Shown here piece by piece: positions 16,501 through 22,750 of a stretch of DNA of 64,000 nt (position 1 is the first letter of the stretch; the number at the start of each line of letters is the position of its first letter). A program made the position numbers and the translations under genes. The notes beneath the pieces were generated by a model. It did no database searches. It worked only from the letters and a program-made list of their open reading frames with translations, and was not told where the DNA came from. The stretch comes from Pseudomonas trivialis (GTDB lineage: Bacteria > Pseudomonadota > Gammaproteobacteria > Pseudomonadales > Pseudomonadaceae): NCBI RefSeq assembly GCF_001439805.1, contig NZ_JYLK01000018.1:62001-126000 (forward strand), written 5' to 3'.

Positions 16501-18742
16501 TCAGGTCGCCGTGGCTGACCAGGCTGCCGCCAACCTCATCGAGGTTGATGCCGCTGAGGTCGAACACGCCGCTGCCCACATGCAGCACGCTGCCGCCGGT
16601 GTTCTGGAACGCGCCGGCAGCAAGGCTCAACGCGTTGTTGGCCGCTTCCAGAGCGCCGCTGTTGCTCAACAGGCCGCCGATGACGTAACGCGTTTGACCG
16701 GCGCTGCCCAGTGCCCGCATCTGGCCGCTGTTGCTCAGGCTGGCGGCGCCCACATCCAGCGTGGTGGCGCTCTCGATCAGGCTGCGGTTGTTGAGTGCGC
16801 CACGCAGGCTGACATCGATGGCCTGCCCGGCGATCTGCCCAGCGTTGTCAACATCGCCGCCACGCAACGACACACGATTGCCGGCGAACACCGCGCCGGT
16901 ACCGTTGCTGAACTGGCCGGCGTCGATCAACACATCCCCGGCTCTGGAGGACAGCCGACCACCGTTGTTGTCCAGGCTGCCGGCGCTGAGGGTGAGGCCG
17001 GCGTTTTCGCTGTGGATCAAACCGTTGCTGCCGTTCTGCAGCAGGCCGCTGGTGGTGACCGTCACGCCGTCGTTGGCGGCCAGGGTGCCGTTGTTCTGAT
17101 TGTCGAGACTATTGGCGAACAGGCTCAGCAGGCCCTGGCTGGCGAGCTTGCCGCCCTGGTTGTCGACATGGCCGGCGCGCTGGACCAGCAGCGGCCCGGC
17201 GCTGGCCAGTTTACCGTTGCGGTTGATCAGGTCACCGAGCAGGTCGAGGGTAATGGCCGCGCCACTGGTGAAGCTGCCGGCGCTGTTGTCCAGGGCCTGG
17301 CCGTGCAGCGCGATGGCGCCGCTGCTGTCGATCGAGCCGCTGGCGCTGTTGTCGAGCAAGCCGCTGACGTTGAGGGTTTGCGCGCCGTCGCTGGAGATCA
17401 TGCCGGCGTGGCGATTGTCGAGCTGGGCCGTGTTGACCACCAGCGCGTTATCGCTGAGCAGACGGCCCTGGTTCTGGTTATCCACAGCCGCCGCGTTCAC
17501 CGTCAGCGCCTGTTTGGCACTGAGGGTGCCGCCCTGGTTATTCAGCGTTTGGGCGGCCGTGGCGCTGAGCGCGCGGTTGGCGATCAGCGTGCCGGTGTTG
17601 GTGATGCGCTGGGCGTTAAGGGTGACGTCGCCGTTGGCATTGCGGGTGTTATCGGCATTGACCCCGGCTTCGACGATGCCGTTGTTGGTCAACTGGCCGT
17701 TGCTGGCCAGGCTGATGCTGTCGCGGGCGGCGAGGGTTTTGCTGTTTTTCAGCTCGCCGCGGGTTTGCGCCTTGAGCGTGCTACCGGCGTAGACCGCGCC
17801 TTTGGTCTCAAGGCTGGCCGCGTTGATGTTCACCGCGCCGCTGGCCGCCGCCTGGGCCATGCTCAAGTGGCCGTTGGCATCCAGCTGGATATCGCCGCCG
17901 CTGGCGGCCAGCGTGCCGTCGAGCTTCACGCCCACGCCAGCCTCGGTGCCCACCAGTTTGATTGCACCGGCGTACATGCCGCCCAGGGCCGACGAGTCGA
18001 TGGCCAGCTCCGGCTTGGCGCTGCCGTCATCGGCGCGCGGGGTGGCGTTCAGGGTTTTGGCGTCGACGTCATTGCGCCCGGTGATCACGTTCAGCTCGCG
18101 TGCATTGATCTGCGCGTTGATTTTGGCGGTACGGGTGATGATCTCGAAACGGTCGACATTGCTCGCGTTCAGGCCCTGACCGTCGATGGTTACCGCGCCG
18201 CCGTCGACCTGATAGCGCTGCAACTGGCCGCTGGCATCGAGCACCGGCTTGCCGGTGGTCAGCGTCACGTTCGGCGTGTTGATGAAGCCGCAGCCGCTGC
18301 AGGTAACGCCATACGGGTTGGCCACGATCACCTTGGCCGACTGCCCCGCCACCTCGGTGTAACCGCGCAACTGGCTGGGGCTGCCGCCGTTGACCTCGTT
18401 GAGAATCACATTGGCCGCGCCGGCCTTGAGGTTAGGGTTGCCGACAATGATCCCCCCCAACTGCGTGTTCTGCAGCGGCGCGCTGGCATTGTTGAGGATC
18501 ACCCCATTGGGGCCGACGTTGTAGTCGCTGAACTGGTTATGGGACAGGCCGCTGCCATTGGGCGTGGCGATATTCACCACCGGCACGCCATTGCCCGCCT
18601 GGCCGACCGTAGTACCGGGCCCGCTCACCACAATCCCCTCGGCCTGGGCCAGCAACGGCTGCCAGAACAGCACGTTGGCCAGGATCAAAGCCAAGCCACG
18701 TTGGCACAGGCGTTTCAGGGCAAAAGCGGGGCGAGCGTCCAT
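10505..18742 (-). CDS. cdiA: CdiA/FhaB-type two-partner secretion exoprotein (CdiA1)
   Basis: The 2745-residue protein starts at the ATG matching the start of CdiA2. It has an extended signal peptide (ALILANVLFWQPLLAQA), a TPS domain at about 30-300 with GNPNL, VIVANPYGVTCSGCGF and TLTTGKPVL, then long filamentous haemagglutinin repeats. A pretoxin region ends in AVQNNYLSEEQ near residue 2407, a variant of the VENN motif with Gln for Glu. The 335-residue tip ends in a domain with REARAWYLSKEAEIPARI and DPNRTWSEIV that I cannot name. The gene has no cdiB in front of it; export would depend on the CdiB encoded at 42608-44326. The tip coding region is much more AT-rich than the body, a sign of module exchange. 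Confidence 0.92.
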   Translation of the reverse strand: MDARPAFALKRLCQRGLALILANVLFWQPLLAQAEGIVVSGPGTTVGQAGNGVPVVNIATPNGSGLSHNQFSDYNVGPNGVILNNASAPLQNTQLGGIIVGNPNLKAGAANVILNEVNGGSPSQLRGYTEVAGQSAKVIVANPYGVTCSGCGFINTPNVTLTTGKPVLDASGQLQRYQVDGGAVTIDGQGLNASNVDRFEIITRTAKINAQINARELNVITGRNDVDAKTLNATPRADDGSAKPELAIDSSALGGMYAGAIKLVGTEAGVGVKLDGTLAASGGDIQLDANGHLSMAQAAASGAVNINAASLETKGAVYAGSTLKAQTRGELKNSKTLAARDSISLASNGQLTNNGIVEAGVNADNTRNANGDVTLNAQRITNTGTLIANRALSATAAQTLNNQGGTLSAKQALTVNAAAVDNQNQGRLLSDNALVVNTAQLDNRHAGMISSDGAQTLNVSGLLDNSASGSIDSSGAIALHGQALDNSAGSFTSGAAITLDLLGDLINRNGKLASAGPLLVQRAGHVDNQGGKLASQGLLSLFANSLDNQNNGTLAANDGVTVTTSGLLQNGSNGLIHSENAGLTLSAGSLDNNGGRLSSRAGDVLIDAGQFSNGTGAVFAGNRVSLRGGDVDNAGQIAGQAIDVSLRGALNNRSLIESATTLDVGAASLSNSGQMRALGSAGQTRYVIGGLLSNSGALEAANNALSLAAGAFQNTGGSVLHVGSGVFDLSGINLDEVGGSLVSHGDLTLDKARWTNSSTIQAERLTVNVGTLNQTASGKLLAGTRLVGSGQDWTTAGAVASNGTLDLTLGGTLNNSGRMTAATDLSLRAAAVNNLGTLGSGGATTVTAASLLNDNGLIFSGGDMSLRVERLKNLAANIYALGNLRIDRDGQGGLADSIVNSSSTIQTDANLTLAASTLQNIRTLLTSESGIYSASITPTACIFNVTGGDCDGGKENRPYLIAQREHLIVTQASAASSITSGGNMLLTGGELLNSSSSIAAGGNLTAVVNQLNNVGLVTHDTLSERIFASERSRHPEIWAEPAAAFNQRYSIGGANYDPNNMSGVEAAMAAFIGTMEREWVPLKTTELAPSDQRYAAVIQAGGAVNVKAQAGIDNSVVRGGYTYVGSGVKTDTRAPGYATLVSLNPQLPPDVAQQQVNPLGLPGFGLPTGQNGLFHLNDGTGASGLPSSQFAANPQKYLIETNPALTDMRQFLGSDYLLAKLGFNPDLVQKRLGDGFYEQRLIQQAVLARTGQRFIDGLTSDAALYQRLMDNAVASKTALNLAVGVSLAAEQVAALTHDIVWLENATVAGQQVLVPVLYLAQASNRLAPNGALISGNDLSLMAGADLNNVGTLRATSSLFANAGGNLTNSGLMQAGGRLDLLSGNTLSNRAGGILAGRDVNLAAGADLLNQRTVTTHQSASGYRTERSDFVDNAARIEAANALTLQAGGNINNVGGALKSGADTIVQAKGDVNVSASHTLNSGNIGSRSSFSTLAQQGSVVEAGRDLHVVAGRDISAVGSQLNATRDLAMAATGNVNLGAVTNEQHSASNSKKVTSKEDHVQQVGTSLVAGGDLSLSAGNDLTATASRASAGQQAYLYAGNDLALNAAQNSDYSYYRKTKTSSGLLSSSQKTRIDSSNQIAQQGSSISGDTVVVRAGRDIGTTASDVVSTHATRVQAGRNVLIDGATESFEQSHSSSVKKSGLLSTGGIGVTLGSSSNKNTTTSSTETTRASNVGSVLGSVNIQAGKDLTVRGSDVVAGKDISLAGQNVSILASENNNRSEQTAKSKSSGLTLALSGTVGSAVDSAYQTAKQARNEDDTRLSALQGVKAGLTGVQAWQAAQKDGGINGGNVAQFVGISLSLGSQKSESKQTQEQTLSQGSSLTAGNNLTIVADGNGTPGDAGDIRVQGSKLQAGNQMQLAAERDIRLEAAANNQKLEGNNKSSGGAVGISLGVGSDGGGLSIFANANKGTGNEKGNGTTWTETTLDAGNQINLTSGRDTTLKGAQVSADKIAATVGRDLTLQSLQDSDNYKSRQTDASAGVSYAIIGSGGSANLSVSKSKLDSKYQSVQEQTGLFAGKGGYQVDVGNHTQLDGSVIASTATPDKNRLSTSTLGWSVLKNKAEYSSKLQSASVSTGSDGSGAFISNMPTGTLIAFNHGDSDSGTTSSAISNGTLDIRDPAKQQQDVATLSHDVEHANGSISPIFDKEKEQKRLRQVQLIADIGTQTVDIVHTQGELNANKAAREELARQNIDNPTSDQIHASAAYKKIMADYGVGGDYPRVAQAVTAALQGLVGGDIGSAIAGASAPYLAQVIKKTTGDNAALNTMAHAVLGAVVAQAQGNSALAGGAGAATGEYIAHQMYPGVATADLTQEQKETVSALSGLAAGLAGGIAGGDLGGAVTGAQAGTNAVQNNYLSEEQKAQRDAEMAACPGVGCRTGTATKWLAIDISQDAVFTAGALSGAAIGLNESIDSIVHTAGNFTETISALKSVVESGGVWDSVKQSYIDRLDKLQMHYEEAGASGSYLAGVETGKLLIDMASVLADGAGLVKGGALLAEKVTARVAKAELEVAAKGSAGTPPWFSAEGEFSGRLSDGYASGTTTTTFNGVVVENAGDFSGGIGVKAIDDSASYAKWWDDLAQPKNLTDREARAWYLSKEAEIPARINSSASLEEQAKQAFDMRNDLRSTARELMSNRTLADSLNKTDPNRTWSEIVNKYSGQGLSGDELWSKIIEKSQSSRTSVNDGLGM

Positions 18743-19016
18743 ATTCAAAATCTCAAGGCGACGGGGCGATAGAGACTGTTCGATCCGTCGAAACTTATTG
18801 GGTGGCACACAGGCATCGAACTTGCCGGGTCAAGTGCAGGGCCGAGCGGCTGGGCACGCAATTTTTTGATTAATAACAACTTCACATCACCGTAAAGATG
18901 AAATTCCGGTTGTTGGACGCGTTATTCCGACAAGCGGCAGCTGTATTGAGGGCAGTTTGTTTGCGGGCTGGTAATTAGTTGCCATTATTTAGCCAGCAAA
19001 CTGCCGTCGAGATAGG
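18743..19016 (-). promoter_or_regulatory. cdiA1 upstream region, copy of the cdiB upstream region
   Basis: This stretch aligns with 44327-44578 in front of cdiB. Shared blocks include TTATTCCGACA followed by GCGG or GACGG, a block around TGCCATTA and TAGCCA, and TTAGTACCG at the distal end. It presumably carries the cdiA1 promoter. No ORF is seen in it. Confidence 0.55.
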
Positions 19017-19145
19017 TTAGTACCGGGAAGGTTGGAAAAGTTCTTGGGGGGATTGTGAAACAGGTCGCAATTGGAGGAGTTCGGTTGTTAACGAATGGGA
19101 TGTATATCCAAATGAGAGAACGGACTGTCCATTTGGATTTGCCAT
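19017..19145 (-). CDS. Small ORF, 42 aa, upstream of cdiA1
   Basis: The ORF starts MANPNGQSVLSFGYTSH and ends SPQELFQPSRY. It has the strongest ribosome-binding site of the region (AAGGAGG with 4-5 bases to the ATG). It lies on the same strand, 275 bp before cdiA1. A 3'-terminal relic with the same reading frame (SPRELICILRY) and stop occurs at 44579-44640, upstream of cdiB. Conservation at two CDI promoters suggests a leader peptide or small regulatory protein, but no family is known to me. Confidence 0.5.
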   Translation of the reverse strand: MANPNGQSVLSFGYTSHSLTTELLQLRPVSQSPQELFQPSRY

Positions 19146-19279
19146 GTTTCCTCCTTGCGTGCTTTTGGGCTGAAGACTTATAGTCCGCCGGTCGTCCAAC
19201 AGGGCGATCGGATTTGGCGATCCGTTGACCGTATGCGAAAGCGTTCTGCGTGCTTGCAGGGGCTTGCGCACCCGCATCG

Positions 19280-19417
19280 CTGCTTTATGGCAGCTGTGCG
19301 TGGGAGACCTTCGGGTCTGCCGGAACTCGGTCCCGGTTCGCCAACCTGCGTACAGCTGTCACCCATTCGTTTGGCGACGAAAGGCGACAGCCTCACTTAC
19401 TGACCGAGGTTGTACCC
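19280..19417 (+). promoter_or_regulatory. Conserved leader of DUF3077 gene with UUCG hairpin
   Basis: About 140 bases before the DUF3077 start are shared with 25066-25213 and 32447-32594. The core is AGACC-TTCG-GGTCT (19305-19318), an RNA hairpin closed by a UUCG tetraloop, followed by CTGCCGG and by GCGTACAGCTGTCACCC. The leader probably holds the promoter and 5' untranslated region. It faces the divergent small ORF at 19017-19145. Confidence 0.55.
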
Positions 19418-19687
19418 ATGAATAGATACATGCCCCTAACCGGCCACGACTGCACCGTCCCAGCGCTGATTATCGACACCCAGGCACCGCTGGATGTACT
19501 CCACGACGCCGCCGTATACCGCATCCGCGCTGTTACCCAATTGCTGGAAAACCTGGCGTTTCGCGATCAATTGAGCAGCGATGCGGTGGTGCTGCAAGAT
19601 TTTGCGCAGTTGCTGGCAATTCCGCTGCGCGATGGGTGTGATGTGTTGGATGTGATCAGTCGCAGGCTTAATGCGGATCCGGCCTGA
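19418..19687 (+). CDS. DUF3077 protein, copy 1
   Basis: The 89-residue protein opens MNRYMPLTGHDCTVPALIID and contains APLDVL, a helix YRIRAVTQLLENLAFRDQ and the C-terminal LLAIPLRDGCDVLDVI, the pattern of small Pseudomonas DUF3077 proteins. GAGG lies 9 bases before the ATG. It is transcribed against the CDI genes. Two further copies at 25214 and 32595 share gene and leader. Function is unknown; no catalytic motif is seen. Confidence 0.8.
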   Translation: MNRYMPLTGHDCTVPALIIDTQAPLDVLHDAAVYRIRAVTQLLENLAFRDQLSSDAVVLQDFAQLLAIPLRDGCDVLDVISRRLNADPA

Positions 19688-19695
19688 GTGAAAGT

Positions 19696-19721
19696 CGGGC
19701 GGCCGTCGTGTCGCCCGTTTT
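19696..19721 (+). terminator. Rho-independent terminator of DUF3077 copy 1
   Basis: CGGGCG and CGCCCG pair across a 10-base loop and are followed by TTTTA shortly after the DUF3077 stop. Confidence 0.55.
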
Positions 19722-19856
19722 ATGCGTGAACTGCACGACTGAATAATCTGTGGCCTGTCGCGTGCTGCGTTATCAACTTAGGCAGCACACCCGCCTCGGG
19801 GAAATAATAAAGTCCTTCCTTTCAATAAAATGGACTTACGCTTTCCGTCATAATTT

Positions 19857-20552
19857 CTATTGTTTTAAATCAGTCATTAGCTTCTCTATCGCTAATTCGA
19901 AAGCATGCTGCAAAGCGCCACGGAGAACTTCAGGGTCTGTTGCGTACTGCTGAGGTGTGTACGCCAAGGTATTTCCGTCACTGAACGCTGTGATCGTTTC
20001 GAAATTCCTCCAGACTGCCACGTCCCCGCGCTTCATGGTCGCAACAACGCCAACAGTGGGATAAAGCTCTGAGCTATAATTTTTCAGGGCAAAGCCCCAC
20101 TCCGATATGACAAATTCCATATGGGCGTCCGCTCCGCTGCCCTCTGGAACAACCTTGAATAATTGCTCAGCCGTGATCCGAGCCTCCAATTGCTGCTTAA
20201 ACAATTGGCCCGGATCTATTTGATTGCGCTGCAAGTTCAACAAAATGGCCTGACGAGGACTTAAAGCCCCGCCATCTGCTACTTTCGCGCCCATTGCCAC
20301 ACCCGCGCCAGCCATAGCACTGGTTGCGACTTTGGACGCACCCGACGCCATTCCCACAGCCACTCCGGCACCCGCACCCAGGCCTGCACCCCATGCCTGA
20401 TCCATGCTGGTGTACTTGAACTGCTGCTCAGGGAAAGAGGCTGGCAAGACAGCGAGAGTCTTAATCTTTTGGCGGTTCTCAATACTCAGGTCTTTGGTGG
20501 CACAACCACTCAGTAGAAATAACGTACAAAAAGCGGAGAAAAGAATTTTCAT
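19857..20552 (-). CDS. Lipoprotein, paralogue of 6894-7586
   Basis: The 231-residue protein has a lipoprotein signal peptide ending LLSGC and a glycine-zipper-like segment around residues 55-90. The C-terminal domain has ISEWGF, YPTVGVVA and WRNFETITAF. AGGGA precedes the ATG by 8 bases. It shares gene length and all of these motifs with the lipoprotein at 6894-7586. A membrane protein gene lies 100 bp upstream on the same strand. Function is unknown; the pair of paralogues frames cdiA1 and its orphan array. Confidence 0.75.
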   Translation of the reverse strand: MKILFSAFCTLFLLSGCATKDLSIENRQKIKTLAVLPASFPEQQFKYTSMDQAWGAGLGAGAGVAVGMASGASKVATSAMAGAGVAMGAKVADGGALSPRQAILLNLQRNQIDPGQLFKQQLEARITAEQLFKVVPEGSGADAHMEFVISEWGFALKNYSSELYPTVGVVATMKRGDVAVWRNFETITAFSDGNTLAYTPQQYATDPEVLRGALQHAFELAIEKLMTDLKQ

Positions 20553-20651
20553 TTTTTATATCCCTGAATATCTGAAATCGATTATATTATTGCTCACTAT
20601 CAACAAACGCAGCCAACTTCAAAAGAAAACCAGCTTCTCCAATCTCGCCGA

Positions 20652-21119
20652 TCATTCACTGGATTGCCGTTGCGGAAGGGACCAATAAGCAGCCGCCCAT
20701 GTAGATATTCCTGCCAACACAAAACTCAAAAATACAGGAAACATATTCCTCATCACTCCATATCCTTCAACCTTACCTATAAAGAAAAAAACAATACCAA
20801 ACATCCATGCAGCCGAAACAGTGGCGGCTACAATTGATATTACCCAGTGCACATTAGCTTTACGCTCAACCTTGAGGAAAACAAGTGAAATTGCTAATGC
20901 TAATGCCGGAAAAAGAAAGATCAACTGAGCCATTATGGGCACGGTAACAAAAAGTGAGAAGACTTCCGCTCCTCTCACCTCTCCAATTAATGATGAATTT
21001 TCAAGTACAGTAACCATTATCGAAATCAATATAAAAGGCACCGCTACTAATCCCGAAAAAAAAGGGCATAGCAGGAATGCGAAAAAAACTTTTATTCGAG
21101 GATAGGCGTTTAACGTCAT
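20652..21119 (-). CDS. Hypothetical four-helix membrane protein
   Basis: The 155-residue protein has four strong hydrophobic segments (about residues 10-35, 55-80, 92-112 and 125-147), a short basic start and a charged C-terminus. AGGAAG lies 7 bases upstream of the ATG. It may be co-transcribed with the lipoprotein gene 100 bp downstream. I do not recognise the family; a membrane immunity protein is possible given the location but not shown. Confidence 0.65.
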   Translation of the reverse strand: MTLNAYPRIKVFFAFLLCPFFSGLVAVPFILISIMVTVLENSSLIGEVRGAEVFSLFVTVPIMAQLIFLFPALALAISLVFLKVERKANVHWVISIVAATVSAAWMFGIVFFFIGKVEGYGVMRNMFPVFLSFVLAGISTWAAAYWSLPQRQSSE

Positions 21120-21310
21120 GGTGCAACTTCCTGGTTGATGTCACAAAAATATTAAGTTGCAACCAAAATCAGAACTGATTTTGTAATTAACCATAGTCAC
21201 GCTTTCGTTCACAACTCACATTGTTAGCTGGGATTTTTTCTCGTTTTTGTAGGACCTACGGTGTGAAATACAGTCACGCAGCCATTTTCCTGAGGATATT
21301 ATCTAAGTGA

Positions 21311-21523
21311 CTAGTCATGAATCGAAATATGTTGAATTATTTGGTCAGGCGCACGATCTAGAGACGCTCGATAGTCTGTAGTAAAACTAATACCAAGCTG
21401 AACACCACCTTCCCCCTCAAGGAGAAATTCATCATCCGCGTCGTTAAACAAGAGCCCTTGAGCAGTTTTTCTGACCTTTTAAATCGAAGGCAGGTTTTTT
21501 ATAGCTTTAATTAAATTACCCAT
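21311..21523 (-). pseudogene. Small pseudogene with one internal stop (immunity-like)
   Basis: A 70-residue frame starts MGNLIKAIKNLPSI after AGGCGGA, is interrupted by TAA at 21479-21481, and continues in the same frame as KVRKTAQGLLFNDADDEF to HISIHD. Acidic composition and position resemble a CDI immunity gene. The spaces on either side (21120-21310 and 21524-21719) hold no convincing gene. Confidence 0.45.
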
Positions 21524-21719
21524 TAATTCCGCCTTTAAACAAATGATCAAAGAAAGGTCGACGCAGTTATTTAAAGCGCTTTCCCAGCTCAAGTTAAAAA
21601 ATTTGTCCTATTTTGCACTTTTTGCCTTATTTAAAAATGAGGAGGAAAGATTTATGAGGCTTTTTTACTGTCACCTCGAACTCGAATAAATCTGCCTCCT
21701 TTCCTCGGCTCTTACCCGT

Positions 21720-22112
21720 TCAGACGACGATGATGTCACCGGAATCCAAATAAATCGAATAAGACTCATAACCATCTGCAACATCCGGCTCCATAGTAAT
21801 TTTCGCTCCCGTGCTGAATATTATTTGTAATGTATCAGGCTCGACTTCCTCAACAGACTCAACGTCCATTAATAAAAAATCTAATAAAGGCGCACTGGTA
21901 GACGAGTCATTAAATTCGCGCTGCCCCACGATGTCGTCAATTTCATATTTCAACCCGGCTTCTACACAGAATGAAACTTTATAGGGCGACACACCAGCGA
22001 ATGTCTGCGGCCTTGAAAAATCAAACCTCGTGATACGCACGCCAAAACAAACCATTTCCAGATAACAGCCAGAAAGCAGAGAAAAATCAAAATCATCTGA
22101 CAAGGTGCTCAT
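21720..22112 (-). CDS. Putative CDI immunity protein, 130 aa
   Basis: An acidic, beta-rich 130-residue protein follows the tip at 22141-22750, with GAGGGA close to the ATG. It contains LEMVCFGVRITRFDFSRP and ends IYLDSGDIIVV. The opening pattern is reminiscent of DUF6188-like immunity proteins, but that is a weak resemblance. It is the presumed partner of the unrecognised tip upstream. Confidence 0.6.
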   Translation of the reverse strand: MSTLSDDFDFSLLSGCYLEMVCFGVRITRFDFSRPQTFAGVSPYKVSFCVEAGLKYEIDDIVGQREFNDSSTSAPLLDFLLMDVESVEEVEPDTLQIIFSTGAKITMEPDVADGYESYSIYLDSGDIIVV

Positions 22113-22140
22113 ACGTCCCTCTAAATTAATCTATAAACGT

Positions 22141-22750
22141 TCAGCGACGAACGGGGGGTGAAGAATCAGGAGGAAGCGGAATATGCGTGTCTCCCTGACC
22201 GATCCCAGGCTTCCCAGTCGCAGGATTCATCGGCTGCTTCCCTGAATTTTGCCAGCGCCAGTAGCCATTCTCATAACCTGGAACAGATGACGATCCAGGG
22301 GGGATAACCCGTATGTGCTCTCCTTTCGCGGGATCTGTCCCTTGCGGATAGTAGACTTCACCGCCGTTTTTACCCGGTCGACTCACCCAGCCCGACGGAA
22401 TTATCGGAGCCTGTGGTGGATTTGATATTTCCTCTACGGTTTTTGGAGTCTTCGCTTTACCTTTTGGTACCTCGGTGCCTTTTACAGTATCCGCACCTAC
22501 TCCGCGTGGTTCGCCGCCAACGTACTGTTGCCAATCCGGATGATAAGGATTGGCTCTCATTTCATCGGAGACAGTGGTAATTCCACCAGAGGAGTTTTTG
22601 CCGCCTGCCGTTGATATATCAATCTGGCCGCTTTTCCCTTTCCCCGCGCCAGAACGTGAGGGTAGCGTAACCCCAACGCCTGCCTTAATCGCCTCCACAC
22701 CGAGCTTAACTAATGGCCCACCACCCTCAGAGCTGATATCTGCTGCAATT
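22141..22750 (-). pseudogene. CdiA-CT tip of the truncated CdiA, out of frame
   Basis: This frame reads IAADISSEGGGPLVKLG and continues to a stop at 22141, ending WRWQNSGKQPMNPATGKPG then THIPLPP. The body at 22710-25065 runs into a stop in a different frame, so a frameshift near 22745 separates body and tip. The tip has a Ser/Gly/Lys-rich linker, a WVSRPGKNGGEVYYPQGT segment and a closing His-Ile-Pro motif seen in several polymorphic toxins; its activity is not recognised. The immunity gene at 21720-22112 follows. Confidence 0.55.

Noticed and set aside
13664-18200. Repeat-rich cdiA bodies considered as recombination-prone tandem repeats in their own right
   Set aside because: The DNA periodicity follows the protein's filamentous haemagglutinin repeats and is ordinary for this family.
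13664-18772. A 1702-codon open frame on the plus strand, opposite cdiA1
   Set aside because: It is antisense to a gene with clear TPS domain, repeats and signal peptide. Long antisense frames are expected opposite GC-rich, repeat-rich genes. No start signal or domain is seen.
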